DNA of 64,000 nt. It comes from Paraburkholderia caballeronis. GTDB taxonomy: Bacteria > Pseudomonadota > Gammaproteobacteria > Burkholderiales > Burkholderiaceae. The position numbers were made by a program, and so were the translations under genes. This document shows, piece after piece, positions 35,475 through 45,825 of the stretch. The stretch lies in NCBI RefSeq assembly GCF_900104845.1, contig NZ_FNSR01000002.1, forward strand, positions 2,253,449 to 2,317,448, read 5' to 3'. Under the pieces are notes generated by a model that made no database searches, was not told the DNA's origin, and worked only from the letters and a program-made list of their open reading frames with translations. Each line of letters starts with the position of its first letter. Position 1 is the first letter of the stretch.

Positions 35475-36128
35475 ATGGACACCCTGCTCGCCCTCGTCCC
35501 CCGCTTCGCGGCCGCGCTCGTCGTCACGCTCGAAGTGAGCGTGCTCGCCGCGTTGCTCGGCATGCTCGGCGGCTTCGCGCTGAACGCGCTGCGGCTGCGC
35601 TTCGCCCGCGCGTTCGCGGTGCCGTATGCGGCGTTCGTGTGGCTGATCCGCGGCATGCCGTATCTGTCGCAACTCGTGATCGTGTACTTCGGGCTGCCCG
35701 CGCTCGGCGTGACGATGACCGCCGTCGAAGCGACGGTCGTGTCGCTCGCGATCTATTCGAGCGCGTATTTCGCGGAGATTTTCCGCGCCGCGTGGGCGAG
35801 CGTGCCGCGCGGCCAGCTCGAAGCGGCCGACGCGTTCGGCATCGGCCGCTGGGCCGCGTTCCGCGCGATCGAACTGCCGCAGGCCGTCGCGTTCGCGGTG
35901 CCGCTGCTCGCCAACCAGACGATCCTCACGATCAAGGAAAGCGCGGTCGCGTCGATCATCACGGTCCCCGAACTGACGATGACCGCGAGCGACATCGTCG
36001 CGTCCACGTACACGTACATCGGCCCGTACGCGCTGCTGATCGCGAGCTACTGGCTGCTGACCCAGGCCGTGTCGCTGCTCGCGCAGCGCGTGACGGCGAT
36101 GATCCCGTTCCTGCGAAAGACCTCATGA
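35475..36128 (+). CDS. ABC transporter permease (HisQ/GlnP type)
   Basis: 217 residues with about five helices. VWLIRGMPYLSQLVIVYFGLPALGV and the EAA loop VPRGQLEAADAFGIGRWAAFRAIELPQ identify it. KESAVASIITVPELTM is typical of the second permease in such pairs. Its stop overlaps the ATG of the ATPase gene by four bases (ATGA at 36125). Confidence 0.92.
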   Translation: MDTLLALVPRFAAALVVTLEVSVLAALLGMLGGFALNALRLRFARAFAVPYAAFVWLIRGMPYLSQLVIVYFGLPALGVTMTAVEATVVSLAIYSSAYFAEIFRAAWASVPRGQLEAADAFGIGRWAAFRAIELPQAVAFAVPLLANQTILTIKESAVASIITVPELTMTASDIVASTYTYIGPYALLIASYWLLTQAVSLLAQRVTAMIPFLRKTS

Positions 36129-36973
36129 GCACTCTCCCGATTCTCCAGTTGCGCGCCGTCGGCAAGTCGTACGGCACGACCCGCGTGCTGAAGGGCATCG
36201 ACCTCGACGTGATGCGCGGCGAGATCGTCACGCTGATCGGCCCGTCCGGCTCCGGCAAGACCACCGCGCTGCGCTGCATGAACTTCCTTGAGGCCTACGA
36301 CGAAGGCGAAGTGTGGATCAAGGGGCAACTGCTCGGCTACCGGTCCGCGGGCCGCACGCCGCGCGATCGCGACAGCGACGCGAGCATCGCGGAAGTGCGC
36401 CGGCCGGTCGCGATGGTGTTCCAGCAGTTCAACCTGTGGCCGCACATGACGGTGCTCGACAACGTCGCCGCGCCGCTCGTGCTCGCGAAGAAGATCGCGC
36501 GCGCGGATGCCCGCAGGAAAGCGCATGCGGCGCTCGCTCGCGTCGGTCTCGAACACAAGGCGGACGTCTATCCGGGCCGGTTGAGCGGCGGCCAGCAGCA
36601 GCGCGTCGGCATTGCGCGCGCGCTCGCGATCGAGCCGGAAGTGATGCTGCTCGACGAACCGACCTCCGCGCTCGACCCGGAGCTGGTCGAGGAAGTGCTG
36701 ACCGTGATCCGCTCGCTCGCGCAGGACGGCATGACGATGGTGATGGTCACGCACGAGATGAGCTTCGCCGCGAAGATTTCGGACAAGGTGGTGTTCATGG
36801 AAGCCGGCCAGATCGTCGAGGCCGGACCGCCCGCGCAACTGTTCGGCAACACGCGCACGCCGCGCCTGCAACAGTTTCTGAAGCCGTGGTTCGACCGCAG
36901 CCTGACGTTCGCTACGGCGAGCCCCGCTGCTTCGGCCGCCGCCGCTTCGGACCCGCTCGGAGCCGCGCGATGA
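36125..36973 (+). CDS. Polar amino-acid type ABC transporter ATP-binding protein
   Basis: 282 residues. Walker A GPSGSGKTT, Q-loop FQQFNLWPHMTVLDNV, signature LSGGQQQRVGIARAL, Walker B VMLLDEPTSALDP and switch VTHEMSFAAKISD. An insert of about 20 residues (RSAGRTPRDRDSDASIAEVRR) before the Q-loop is longer than in GlnQ. The C-terminus has an alanine-rich tail. It is coupled at both ends by ATGA overlaps, so transport and the amidohydrolase that follows are made together. Confidence 0.93.
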   Translation: MSTLPILQLRAVGKSYGTTRVLKGIDLDVMRGEIVTLIGPSGSGKTTALRCMNFLEAYDEGEVWIKGQLLGYRSAGRTPRDRDSDASIAEVRRPVAMVFQQFNLWPHMTVLDNVAAPLVLAKKIARADARRKAHAALARVGLEHKADVYPGRLSGGQQQRVGIARALAIEPEVMLLDEPTSALDPELVEEVLTVIRSLAQDGMTMVMVTHEMSFAAKISDKVVFMEAGQIVEAGPPAQLFGNTRTPRLQQFLKPWFDRSLTFATASPAASAAAASDPLGAAR

Positions 36974-38232
36974 ACGGCCTTCGACTTTCCCCCAGCGACG
37001 CATGGCGCGCGAGCGAACACGTCGATGCCGACCGCCTGCTCGCGTCGGTCGACACGCTCGCGTCGTTCGGCGCGCGCGGCGACGGCGGCGTGGACCGGCC
37101 CGCGCTGTCCGCCGTCGATCTCGACGCGCGCCGCCATCTGATCGACCGCGCCCGCGCGCTCGGCTGCACGGTCAGCACCGACGCGTGCGCGAATCTGTTT
37201 TTCCACCGCGCCGGCACAGAGAACCTCGCGCCGGTGATGACCGGCAGCCACATCGACACGCAGCCGACCGGCGGCAAACTCGACGGCTGTTACGGCGTGC
37301 TCGCGGGCATCGAATGTCTCGCGGCGCTCGCCGACGCCGGCATCCGCACGCGCCGTCCGCTCGAAGTCGTGGTCTGGACCAACGAGGAAGGCACCCGCTT
37401 CACGCCGGGCGCGATGGGATCGAGCGCGTTCGTCGAGCCGTCGCGGCTCGCGGCTTATCTCGACGCGACGGATGCAGCGGGCGTCACGCTGCGCGAAGCG
37501 CTCGACGCGCAGCGCCGCGCGTTCCCCGATCTGCCGCTGCGCGATCACGCGGCAACGCCCGCCCATGCGTTCGTCGAACTGCACATCGAGCAAGGCCCGC
37601 TGCTCGAAAACGCGGACGTGCCGCTCGGCGTCGTGACCGGCATCCAGGGCGTGCGCTGGTACGCGCTCCATTGCGACGGCGTCGCCGCCCATGCCGGCAC
37701 GACGCCGATGAACGTGCGCCGCGATGCGATGACGCTCGCCATCGCGCTGCGCGCGGAGATCGACGCGCTCGCGCATGCGCTCGGCGGCGACGACACGCGC
37801 ATCACCTTCGGCCGCTGGAGCGTATCGCCGAACGCGATCAACACGATTCCGTCGGCGGTCACGTTCAGCGTCGATTTCCGCCACCCGGACGCGGCGGTGC
37901 TCGACGCGTTCGATCGCCAGATCGCGGACTGCGCGTTGCGCCGCCGCGCGCGCGTCGAACCGCTGTTTTCGCACGCGCCGGTGCGTTTCGACGCCACCGT
38001 GCTCGCGACGCTCGACGCCGCGTGCGCGGCGCTCGATGCGCGCGCGCTGCGGCTCACGTCCGGCGCGTTTCACGACGCGATGTACGTCGCGCGCCATTGC
38101 CCGACCGCGATGCTGTTCGTGCCGAGCCGCGACGGCATCAGCCACAACCCGGCCGAATTCACCGGCCCGCATCACCTTGCAATGGGCGCGCGCGCGCTCG
38201 CCCATTGCGTCACTCAACTCTGCAACGACTGA
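36970..38232 (+). CDS. M20-family amidohydrolase (N-carbamoyl/ureido type: allantoate amidohydrolase, ureidopropionase or carbamoylase)
   Basis: 420 residues. Metal ligands are visible: GSHIDTQPTGGKLDG (His, Asp), TNEEGTRFTPGAMGS (Glu pair), ELHIEQGPLLE (His) and a C-terminal GPHHLAMG (His). NAINTIPSAVTFSVDFRHPD is the usual lid/dimer part. The family cleaves N-carbamoyl or ureido groups, or amidino groups in allantoate-type substrates, with two metal ions in the cytosol. The ATG overlaps the ATPase stop. In the same operon there are a DUF1989 protein and a ureohydrolase, so a ureido or guanidino compound is the likely substrate. Confidence 0.88.
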   Translation: MNGLRLSPSDAWRASEHVDADRLLASVDTLASFGARGDGGVDRPALSAVDLDARRHLIDRARALGCTVSTDACANLFFHRAGTENLAPVMTGSHIDTQPTGGKLDGCYGVLAGIECLAALADAGIRTRRPLEVVVWTNEEGTRFTPGAMGSSAFVEPSRLAAYLDATDAAGVTLREALDAQRRAFPDLPLRDHAATPAHAFVELHIEQGPLLENADVPLGVVTGIQGVRWYALHCDGVAAHAGTTPMNVRRDAMTLAIALRAEIDALAHALGGDDTRITFGRWSVSPNAINTIPSAVTFSVDFRHPDAAVLDAFDRQIADCALRRRARVEPLFSHAPVRFDATVLATLDAACAALDARALRLTSGAFHDAMYVARHCPTAMLFVPSRDGISHNPAEFTGPHHLAMGARALAHCVTQLCND

Positions 38233-38245
38233 ACAAGGAGTCACG

Positions 38246-38962
38246 ATGAACGCAATCGCCGCCCCGGCCGCCGCCGACGACAACGGCCTCGAAACCGGCC
38301 TGAACGCCACCCTGCGCGAGCCGATCTCGGCCGACGGCACGCCCGTGCTGGGCAAGACCTACACGGTGCCGGCCCGGCACGGCCGCGCGGTCCGCGTGAA
38401 GGCCGGCCAGACCATTCGCATCGCGAATCCGCACGGCACCCAGGTCTGCGACACGTGGATCTTCAACGCGGAGCATCTGAACGAGTTCCTGTCGTTCGAA
38501 CACACGCGCGCGTATATCGACCGGATCATCCCGCAGCCGGGCGATCCGCTCGTCACGAACCACCGCCGGCCGATCGCGGAACTGGTCGCGGACACGTCGC
38601 CGGGCGTGCACGACACGCTGATGGCCGCGTGCGACCTGTACCGCTATCGCAACCTCGGCGTCGAGGGCTACCACGACAACTGCGCGGACAACCTGCGCCT
38701 CGCGCTGAAGGCGATCGGCCTGCGCACGCGCGAAGTGCCGCAGCCGTTCAACCTGTGGATGAACATTCCGGTGAAGCCCGACTACTCGGTCGAGTGGCTG
38801 CCGCCGGTGTCGAAGGCCGGCGACTATGTGGACATCAAGGCGGCGATCGACTGCGTGGTCGTGATGTCGGCGTGCCCGCAAGATATCATTCCGATCAACG
38901 CACTGAATCCGCTCGACGTCGAGTTTACGGTGCTCGACCCGGCCGTCTCCTCCCACTCCTAG
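38246..38962 (+). CDS. DUF1989 / urea carboxylase-associated family protein
   Basis: 238 residues. GLNATLREPISADG..YTVPARHGRAVRVKAGQTIRIANPHGTQVCDTWIFNA is the typical N-terminal beta part. DTLMAACDLYRYRNLGVEGYHDNCADNL holds the conserved Cys and His ligands of the family. NPLDVEFTVLDP ends it. Members accompany urea carboxylase, and some are carboxyguanidine deiminases in guanidine use (established for paired CgdAB proteins; here only one is present). AAGGAG at 38235-38240 fixes the start. It probably acts on an intermediate between the amidohydrolase and the ureohydrolase. Confidence 0.88.
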   Translation: MNAIAAPAAADDNGLETGLNATLREPISADGTPVLGKTYTVPARHGRAVRVKAGQTIRIANPHGTQVCDTWIFNAEHLNEFLSFEHTRAYIDRIIPQPGDPLVTNHRRPIAELVADTSPGVHDTLMAACDLYRYRNLGVEGYHDNCADNLRLALKAIGLRTREVPQPFNLWMNIPVKPDYSVEWLPPVSKAGDYVDIKAAIDCVVVMSACPQDIIPINALNPLDVEFTVLDPAVSSHS

Positions 38963-38979
38963 ACCAAAGAACCCGCACG

Positions 38980-39702
38980 GTGGCTTCCAGAAAACCTTTG
39001 TCGTCGGGCGGCGCAACCCGCGCCGCCGCGGCCGGCCCGGCCCGCTCCCCGTCCCCTTCGCGCAAGCCCGGCAGGCCGTCCGCTGCGTCGTCCATCGCCG
39101 CGTCCGCGCCGCCGCTCGACGCGGACGCGCTCGGCTCGCGGCTGCGGCACGCGCGGATGGTGCAGCAACTGACGCTGAAGGCGCTCGCCGAACAGGCGGG
39201 CTGCTCGGAGAGCCTGCTGTCGAAGGTCGAAGGCGGCCACGCGACGCCGTCGCTCGCGACGCTGCACCGGATCGCGCTCGCGCTCGACACCAACATCGCG
39301 ACACTCGTGTCCGGCCCCGGCGCGGACGTCACGCCGGTGCAGCGCGCGAGCGAGCGGCCGTCGGTGCGTTTTCCGGCCGTGCAGGCGCGCGCGGCGAAAG
39401 GCGGCCGGCCGGCCCCGGCGATCATGCTTGAACGGCTGATCGTCCCCGGTCCCGGCCAGCTTCTGCAAGGCGACATCCACGTGCTCGAACCGCTCGCGCG
39501 CAGCGACGAGCAGATCAGCCACATCGGCGAGGAACTCGGCTACGTGCTCGAAGGCGAACTCGAACTGACGCTCGGCGACCAGTGCTACCGGTTGCAGGCC
39601 GGCGACTCGTTCTACTTCCCGAGCACCGAGCCGCACAGCTACCGCAACCCGGGCGAATGCACGACGCGCGTGCTGTGGATCAACACGCCGCCCACTTTCT
39701 AG
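38980..39702 (+). CDS. XRE-cupin transcriptional regulator
   Basis: 240 residues from a GTG start. An alanine/serine/proline-rich N-terminal arm of about 45 residues precedes an XRE helix-turn-helix (LRHARMVQQLTLKALAEQAGCSESLLSKVEGGHATPSLATLHRIA). The C-terminal 80 residues are a cupin (ISHIGEELGYVLEGELELTLGDQCYRLQAGDSFYFPSTEPHSYRNPG) that should bind the effector. The first ATG in frame is inside the helix-turn-helix and cannot be the start. It probably controls the operon through the palindrome at 33845-33861. Confidence 0.87.
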   Translation: MASRKPLSSGGATRAAAAGPARSPSPSRKPGRPSAASSIAASAPPLDADALGSRLRHARMVQQLTLKALAEQAGCSESLLSKVEGGHATPSLATLHRIALALDTNIATLVSGPGADVTPVQRASERPSVRFPAVQARAAKGGRPAPAIMLERLIVPGPGQLLQGDIHVLEPLARSDEQISHIGEELGYVLEGELELTLGDQCYRLQAGDSFYFPSTEPHSYRNPGECTTRVLWINTPPTF

Positions 39703-39724
39703 CGATTTCGCGCGAGGCCCTACC

Positions 39725-40687
39725 TTGACCGCCATGACCGGAACCGACGTCAGCCAGATGCAGTTGCCGCGCTTCAGCGGCATCCCGACCTTCATGCGCG
39801 TGCCGTATGCGACCGACCCGGCCGCGTTCGACATCGCGCTTGCCGGCGTGCCGTTCGACGGCGGCGTGACCGCGCGGCCCGGCGCGCGCTTCGGCCCGCG
39901 CGAGATCCGCAACATGTCGACGATGATGCGCGCGATCCATCACGTGACGCGCTTCAATCCGTTCGAGGCGTGCCGGGTCGCGGACGTCGGCGACGTGCCG
40001 TTCGACGACCTGTACCACCTCGAACGCGCGCACGACGACATCCGCCGCTTCTTCGAGCCGCTCTATCGCGCAGGCAAGATCGTGCTCGCGGCGGGCGGCG
40101 ATCATTCGGTAACCTATCCGATCTTCCAGGCGATCGCGCCGCAGAAGCCGATCGCGCTCGTCCACATCGACGCGCACACCGACACGTGGGATGCGTTCAA
40201 GGGCTCGAAATTCACGCACGGCGCGCCGTTCCGCCGCGCGGTCGAGGCGGGCCTGCTCGACCCGACGCGCACGATCCAGATCGGCATACGCGGCGCGCAG
40301 AATTCGGACGAAGGCTGGCGTTATTCGCTCGATCACGGGATGCGCGTCGTGTTCATCGAGGAGTTCGACGCGCTCGGGCCGGCCGCGATCGCGGCGGAAG
40401 CGCGGCGCGTGGTCGGCGACGGTCCGGTGTATCTGTCGCTCGACGTGGACGGACTCGATCCGGTCTTTACGCCCGGCACCGGCACGCCGGAGATCGGCGG
40501 GCTGTTGACGCGCGAAACGCTCGCGCTGCTGCGCGGGCTAGACGGGCTGAACTGGATCGGCGGCGACGTGGTGGAGGTGTCGCCGCCTTACGATCAGACC
40601 GGCAATACCGCGCTCGTCGCCGCTACGTTGATGTACGAGATGCTGTGTCTGTTCGCGAAGCGGGCCGCGCCCGGGGCGGGCGCGTAG
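39725..40687 (+). CDS. Agmatinase/guanidinobutyrase-family ureohydrolase
   Basis: 320 residues from a TTG start supported by GAGG at 39714-39717; an ATG at 39734 is the alternative. Manganese ligands are in AAGGDHSVTYP, VHIDAHTDTWDA and LSLDVDGLDPVFTPGTGTPE. The opening LPRFSGIPTFMRVPYA and the GPREIRNMSTMMR stretch are as in agmatinases and guanidinobutyrases. It cleaves a guanidino group to urea and an amine or amino acid. The neighbours favour a guanidino acid rather than agmatine; this is inference. It ends the operon. Confidence 0.88.
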   Translation: MTAMTGTDVSQMQLPRFSGIPTFMRVPYATDPAAFDIALAGVPFDGGVTARPGARFGPREIRNMSTMMRAIHHVTRFNPFEACRVADVGDVPFDDLYHLERAHDDIRRFFEPLYRAGKIVLAAGGDHSVTYPIFQAIAPQKPIALVHIDAHTDTWDAFKGSKFTHGAPFRRAVEAGLLDPTRTIQIGIRGAQNSDEGWRYSLDHGMRVVFIEEFDALGPAAIAAEARRVVGDGPVYLSLDVDGLDPVFTPGTGTPEIGGLLTRETLALLRGLDGLNWIGGDVVEVSPPYDQTGNTALVAATLMYEMLCLFAKRAAPGAGA

Positions 40688-40752
40688 GCATGGCATGCGC
40701 GGTTCGAGCCCGTGGCCCTGCTGGCCTGGCCGATCGCGCGCGCCTCTGAACG

Positions 40753-41370
40753 CTAAACCTGCTGACACGACTCCGGCACGCGGTTCCATTGCCGGATCGC
40801 GCGATGCTCGCGGTCGAAGCCGAGGATGCTGATCGACGCGGTATCCAGATAGAAGTGCGCGCCGAGCGCGGCCGCGTCGCCGATCCAGCAGCCGGCGAGC
40901 GCGCGCAGGAAATGCGCGTGCGAGAACAACGCGACGCGCCCCGGCATCGCGAGCAGGCGGCCGACCAGCGACTGCGCGCGCGCCTGCACCTGTTCGAGAC
41001 TCTCGCCTTGCGGAACCGGCGCGCTCCACACCGTCCAGCCCGGCTGCTGCGCGCGGATCTGCGGCGTCGTCAGTCCTTCGTATTGCCCGTAGTCCCATTC
41101 GAGCAGCGCCGGCTCGGGTTCGGCCGCGTCGCCGAGACCCGCGAGGCGGCACGTGTCGAGCGCGCGCGTCAGCGGGCTGGACAGCACCGCGTCGAAATGC
41201 TGCGCGGCAAGCACCGGCGCGAGCGCGCGCGCCTGGGCGCGGCCGCGCTCCGTCAACGGAACGTCGGTGCGGCCGGTGTGCTGTCCCGAACGGCTCCATT
41301 CGGTTTCGCCGTGCCGGATCAGCCAGATTTCGCGTGGAATGGTAACCTCTGCTGCTGATGCGGCGCTCAT
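40753..41370 (-). CDS. Histidine phosphatase (phosphoglycerate mutase-like)
   Basis: 205 residues. IWLIRHGETEWSRSGQHTGRTDVPLTERG holds the catalytic RHGE with its arginine, and VALFSHAHFLRALAG holds the second catalytic histidine. PALLEWDYGQYEGLTTPQIR contains the acid. It is a cytosolic phosphatase of the GpmB/CobC-like group; the substrate is not predictable. It is convergent with the ureohydrolase and divergent from the aldolase gene at 41657 (286 bases between). Confidence 0.88.
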   Translation of the reverse strand: MSAASAAEVTIPREIWLIRHGETEWSRSGQHTGRTDVPLTERGRAQARALAPVLAAQHFDAVLSSPLTRALDTCRLAGLGDAAEPEPALLEWDYGQYEGLTTPQIRAQQPGWTVWSAPVPQGESLEQVQARAQSLVGRLLAMPGRVALFSHAHFLRALAGCWIGDAAALGAHFYLDTASISILGFDREHRAIRQWNRVPESCQQV

Positions 41371-41656
41371 GAGCGGCTCCGTAGGCGGTGCGGCATCGAA
41401 CTTGCGATGCGCGCAGATCGGCGGATGCGGTGGATGCAGTCTGCACCTCCGCGGCGGTCCATTCTATGCCAGCGGTCGCGGCCGTGCCGCATACCCCGTC
41501 CATACCGCACAGGCCGGCCGCGACACGAAGCAGCGCGATGCAACGCGCGTCGTCATCGCGATGCCGCGCAACGCGGCTACGCTGAACCGGATGCAAAAAG
41601 TTTCGACGAGTGGTGTTCTGGTGCGATGTCGGTTCTTTTGAAGGAGGGCAACGGTC

Positions 41657-42553
41657 GTGAACCAAGACGGAATGCTTGCGCAGATTCGCGAAAAGCCGGG
41701 ATTCATCGCGGCGCTGGACCAGAGCGGCGGCTCGACGCCGGGCGCGCTCAGGCAATACGGCATTGCCGACAGCGCATATAGCGGCGACGCCGAAATGTTC
41801 AGGCTGATGCACGAGATGCGCGTGCGGATCATCAGCGCGCCCGCGTTCACCGGCGAACGGATCATCGGCGCGATTCTCTTCGAGGCGACCATGGACGGCA
41901 GCGCGCAGGGCAAGCCGGTGCCGTCGTTCCTGTGGGAAGCGCGCGGCGTCGTGCCGTTCCTGAAAGTGGACAAGGGGCTGGAGCCGGAAGCGAACGGCGT
42001 GCGGCTGATGAAGCCGATCCCCGGCCTCGATCCGCTGCTCGACCGCGCGGCGAAGCTCGGCGTGTTCGGCACGAAGATGCGCTCGGTGATCGGCCACAAC
42101 GCATCGGACGGCATCGCGGCCGTCGTGCGCCAGCAGTTCGAATACGCGCAGCAGATCGACGGACACGGGCTGATGCCGATCCTCGAACCGGAAGTGTCGA
42201 TCGACACGCCGGACAAGGCCGGCGCCGAAGCGACGCTGCGTTCGGAACTGCTGAAGGGGCTCGACGCGCTGCCCGAGTCGCGCCAGGTGATGGTCAAGCT
42301 GACGATCCCGGACGTCGTGGACTTCTACCAGCCGTTGATCGAGCATCCGCGCGTGCTGCGCGTGGTCGCGCTGTCCGGCGGCTATACGCGCAGCGACGCA
42401 TGCGAGCGGCTGAAGCTCAACCACGGGATGATCGCGAGCTTCTCGCGCGCGCTGATCAACGACCTGAAGAAGTCGATGAGCGACGACGAATTCGACGCGG
42501 CGCTCGCGGAAGCGGTCGACGAGATCTATCGCGCATCGGTCGACAAGGACTGA
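41657..42553 (+). CDS. Class I fructose-bisphosphate aldolase
   Basis: 298 residues of the Schiff-base (class I) type as in Staphylococcus FdaA. GFIAALDQSGGSTPGALRQYG, GVVPFLKVDKGL, GTKMRS, QVMVKLTIPDVVDFY (the catalytic lysine) and ALSGGYTRSDACERL all match. It cleaves fructose-1,6-bisphosphate in the cytosol. The GTG at 41657 is chosen because AAGGAGG at 41641-41647 is nine bases before it; the next ATG is 24 bases away. With the PfkB at 13873 it provides two steps of the upper Embden-Meyerhof route in the same 30 kb. Confidence 0.9.
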   Translation: MNQDGMLAQIREKPGFIAALDQSGGSTPGALRQYGIADSAYSGDAEMFRLMHEMRVRIISAPAFTGERIIGAILFEATMDGSAQGKPVPSFLWEARGVVPFLKVDKGLEPEANGVRLMKPIPGLDPLLDRAAKLGVFGTKMRSVIGHNASDGIAAVVRQQFEYAQQIDGHGLMPILEPEVSIDTPDKAGAEATLRSELLKGLDALPESRQVMVKLTIPDVVDFYQPLIEHPRVLRVVALSGGYTRSDACERLKLNHGMIASFSRALINDLKKSMSDDEFDAALAEAVDEIYRASVDKD

Positions 42554-42619
42554 CGTCCAGCGCATCGGCCGCCCTGCTGCGGGTTTCATCGCGGACCTGG
42601 CGGCCGATGCCCATCGGCG

Positions 42620-43492
42620 TCATGCACCGTGCAGCGTGTCGATGATCGCCTGCGTGATGCCGGGCCGGTCGTAGGTGGTGCGCTGGATCATCCCGACCGT
42701 GCGCAGCATCGGCGGGTTCGCGATCGGCAGCACGCGCAGCGCCGGATCGTTGCGCCAGTTGCCGCCGTGCAGCACCGGCAGCACCGTCACGCCGACGTTC
42801 TCGCGCACCAGCGCGACGATCGTCTCGATCGAGTTCAACTCCAGATATTCGTTCACGTCGAGGCCTGCGTGGTCGAGCGCCTGCTCGACCACGCGGCCGG
42901 TCGGCACGCGCCGGTCGAAGCGCAGGAAACCGTGGTTGCCGAGGATGCGCTGCGGGTCGGTGTCCATGATCTCGCGGCTCGTCACCAGCATCAGCGGCTC
43001 CGTGTACAGCGTGGTCCAGCGCAGCGTGTCCGGCAGCGTCGCGCCAGGCCGCGCGACGACCGCCGCGATATCCACCTCCCCCGCGTCCACCATCCCGGCG
43101 AGTTCGTCCGAACGCGCCGACACGAGCCGCACGTCGAGCTGCGGATGCGCGGCCTTCAGCCGGGCGACCACCAGCGACAGCGCGCCGATCACCGACACCA
43201 CCGCGCCGATCGTCACCGGCCCGACCATCGAGTCGGCCGGCGCGACGCCGAGTTCGGCCAGCAGTTCGAGAATCTGCTCGACCTTCGGCTGGATGTCGCG
43301 GCCCGCGCGCGTCAGCGCGACCTGGCGCGCGCGGCGGTCGAACAACTGGCGGCCGAGCGCCTGTTCGAGACCGCGCATCTGGAGGCTCACCGCCGCCTGG
43401 GTCAGCGCGACCTTTTCCGCGGCGGACGCGAACGAGCCGGTCCGCGCGACCGCCTGAAACGTCTTCAGCATCCGCAACGTCGGGATCGTCAT
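42620..43492 (-). CDS. LysR-family transcriptional regulator
   Basis: 290 residues. N-terminal helix-turn-helix (LRMLKTFQAVARTGSFASAAEKVALTQAAVSLQMRGLEQALGRQLFDRR), then a substrate-binding domain (PQLDVRLVSARSDELAGMVDAGEVDIAAV). It is divergent from the peptide ABC importer at 43626 with about 130 bases between, containing a perfect palindrome. It probably controls the importer and the gamma-glutamyltransferase. The effector could be a peptide or glutathione product, but this is not shown by the sequence. Confidence 0.92.
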   Translation of the reverse strand: MTIPTLRMLKTFQAVARTGSFASAAEKVALTQAAVSLQMRGLEQALGRQLFDRRARQVALTRAGRDIQPKVEQILELLAELGVAPADSMVGPVTIGAVVSVIGALSLVVARLKAAHPQLDVRLVSARSDELAGMVDAGEVDIAAVVARPGATLPDTLRWTTLYTEPLMLVTSREIMDTDPQRILGNHGFLRFDRRVPTGRVVEQALDHAGLDVNEYLELNSIETIVALVRENVGVTVLPVLHGGNWRNDPALRVLPIANPPMLRTVGMIQRTTYDRPGITQAIIDTLHGA

Positions 43493-43524
43493 TTTTCACT
43501 CAAGAAAAACTTGTATATGGAAAA

Positions 43525-43540
43525 GAAATATTAATATTTC
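43525..43540. promoter_or_regulatory. Perfect 16-bp palindrome in the LysR/ABC divergent promoter
   Basis: GAAATATTAATATTTC is fully self-complementary and lies 32 bases before the LysR start and 86 before the importer ATG. AT-rich dyads of this size are usual for LysR sites. The surrounding 43500-43545 is the most AT-rich part of the core regions. Confidence 0.5.
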
Positions 43541-43625
43541 CTGGCCTTCCACGCATTCGATAATCGGGTTCCCGAAGCCGACCAGGCCCCGCCCGGATGA
43601 CGATTTCGAAGTGGAGTTCCCCCGC

Positions 43626-45781
<2,156 letters not shown>

Positions 45782-45825
45782 CCCGATACCCCGCCTCCCG
45801 AATCCGCCCACGAAGGAAACCCCGC

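Noticed and set aside
39121..39702. ATG at about 39159 as the start of the XRE-cupin regulator
   Set aside because: It would cut the helix-turn-helix; the GTG at 38980 keeps the whole domain.
42560..42611. GCATCGGCCGCC and GGCGGCCGATGC inverted repeat between the aldolase and LysR genes
   Set aside because: The arms pair, but there is no T tract on either side and the loop is long, so it was not called a terminator.
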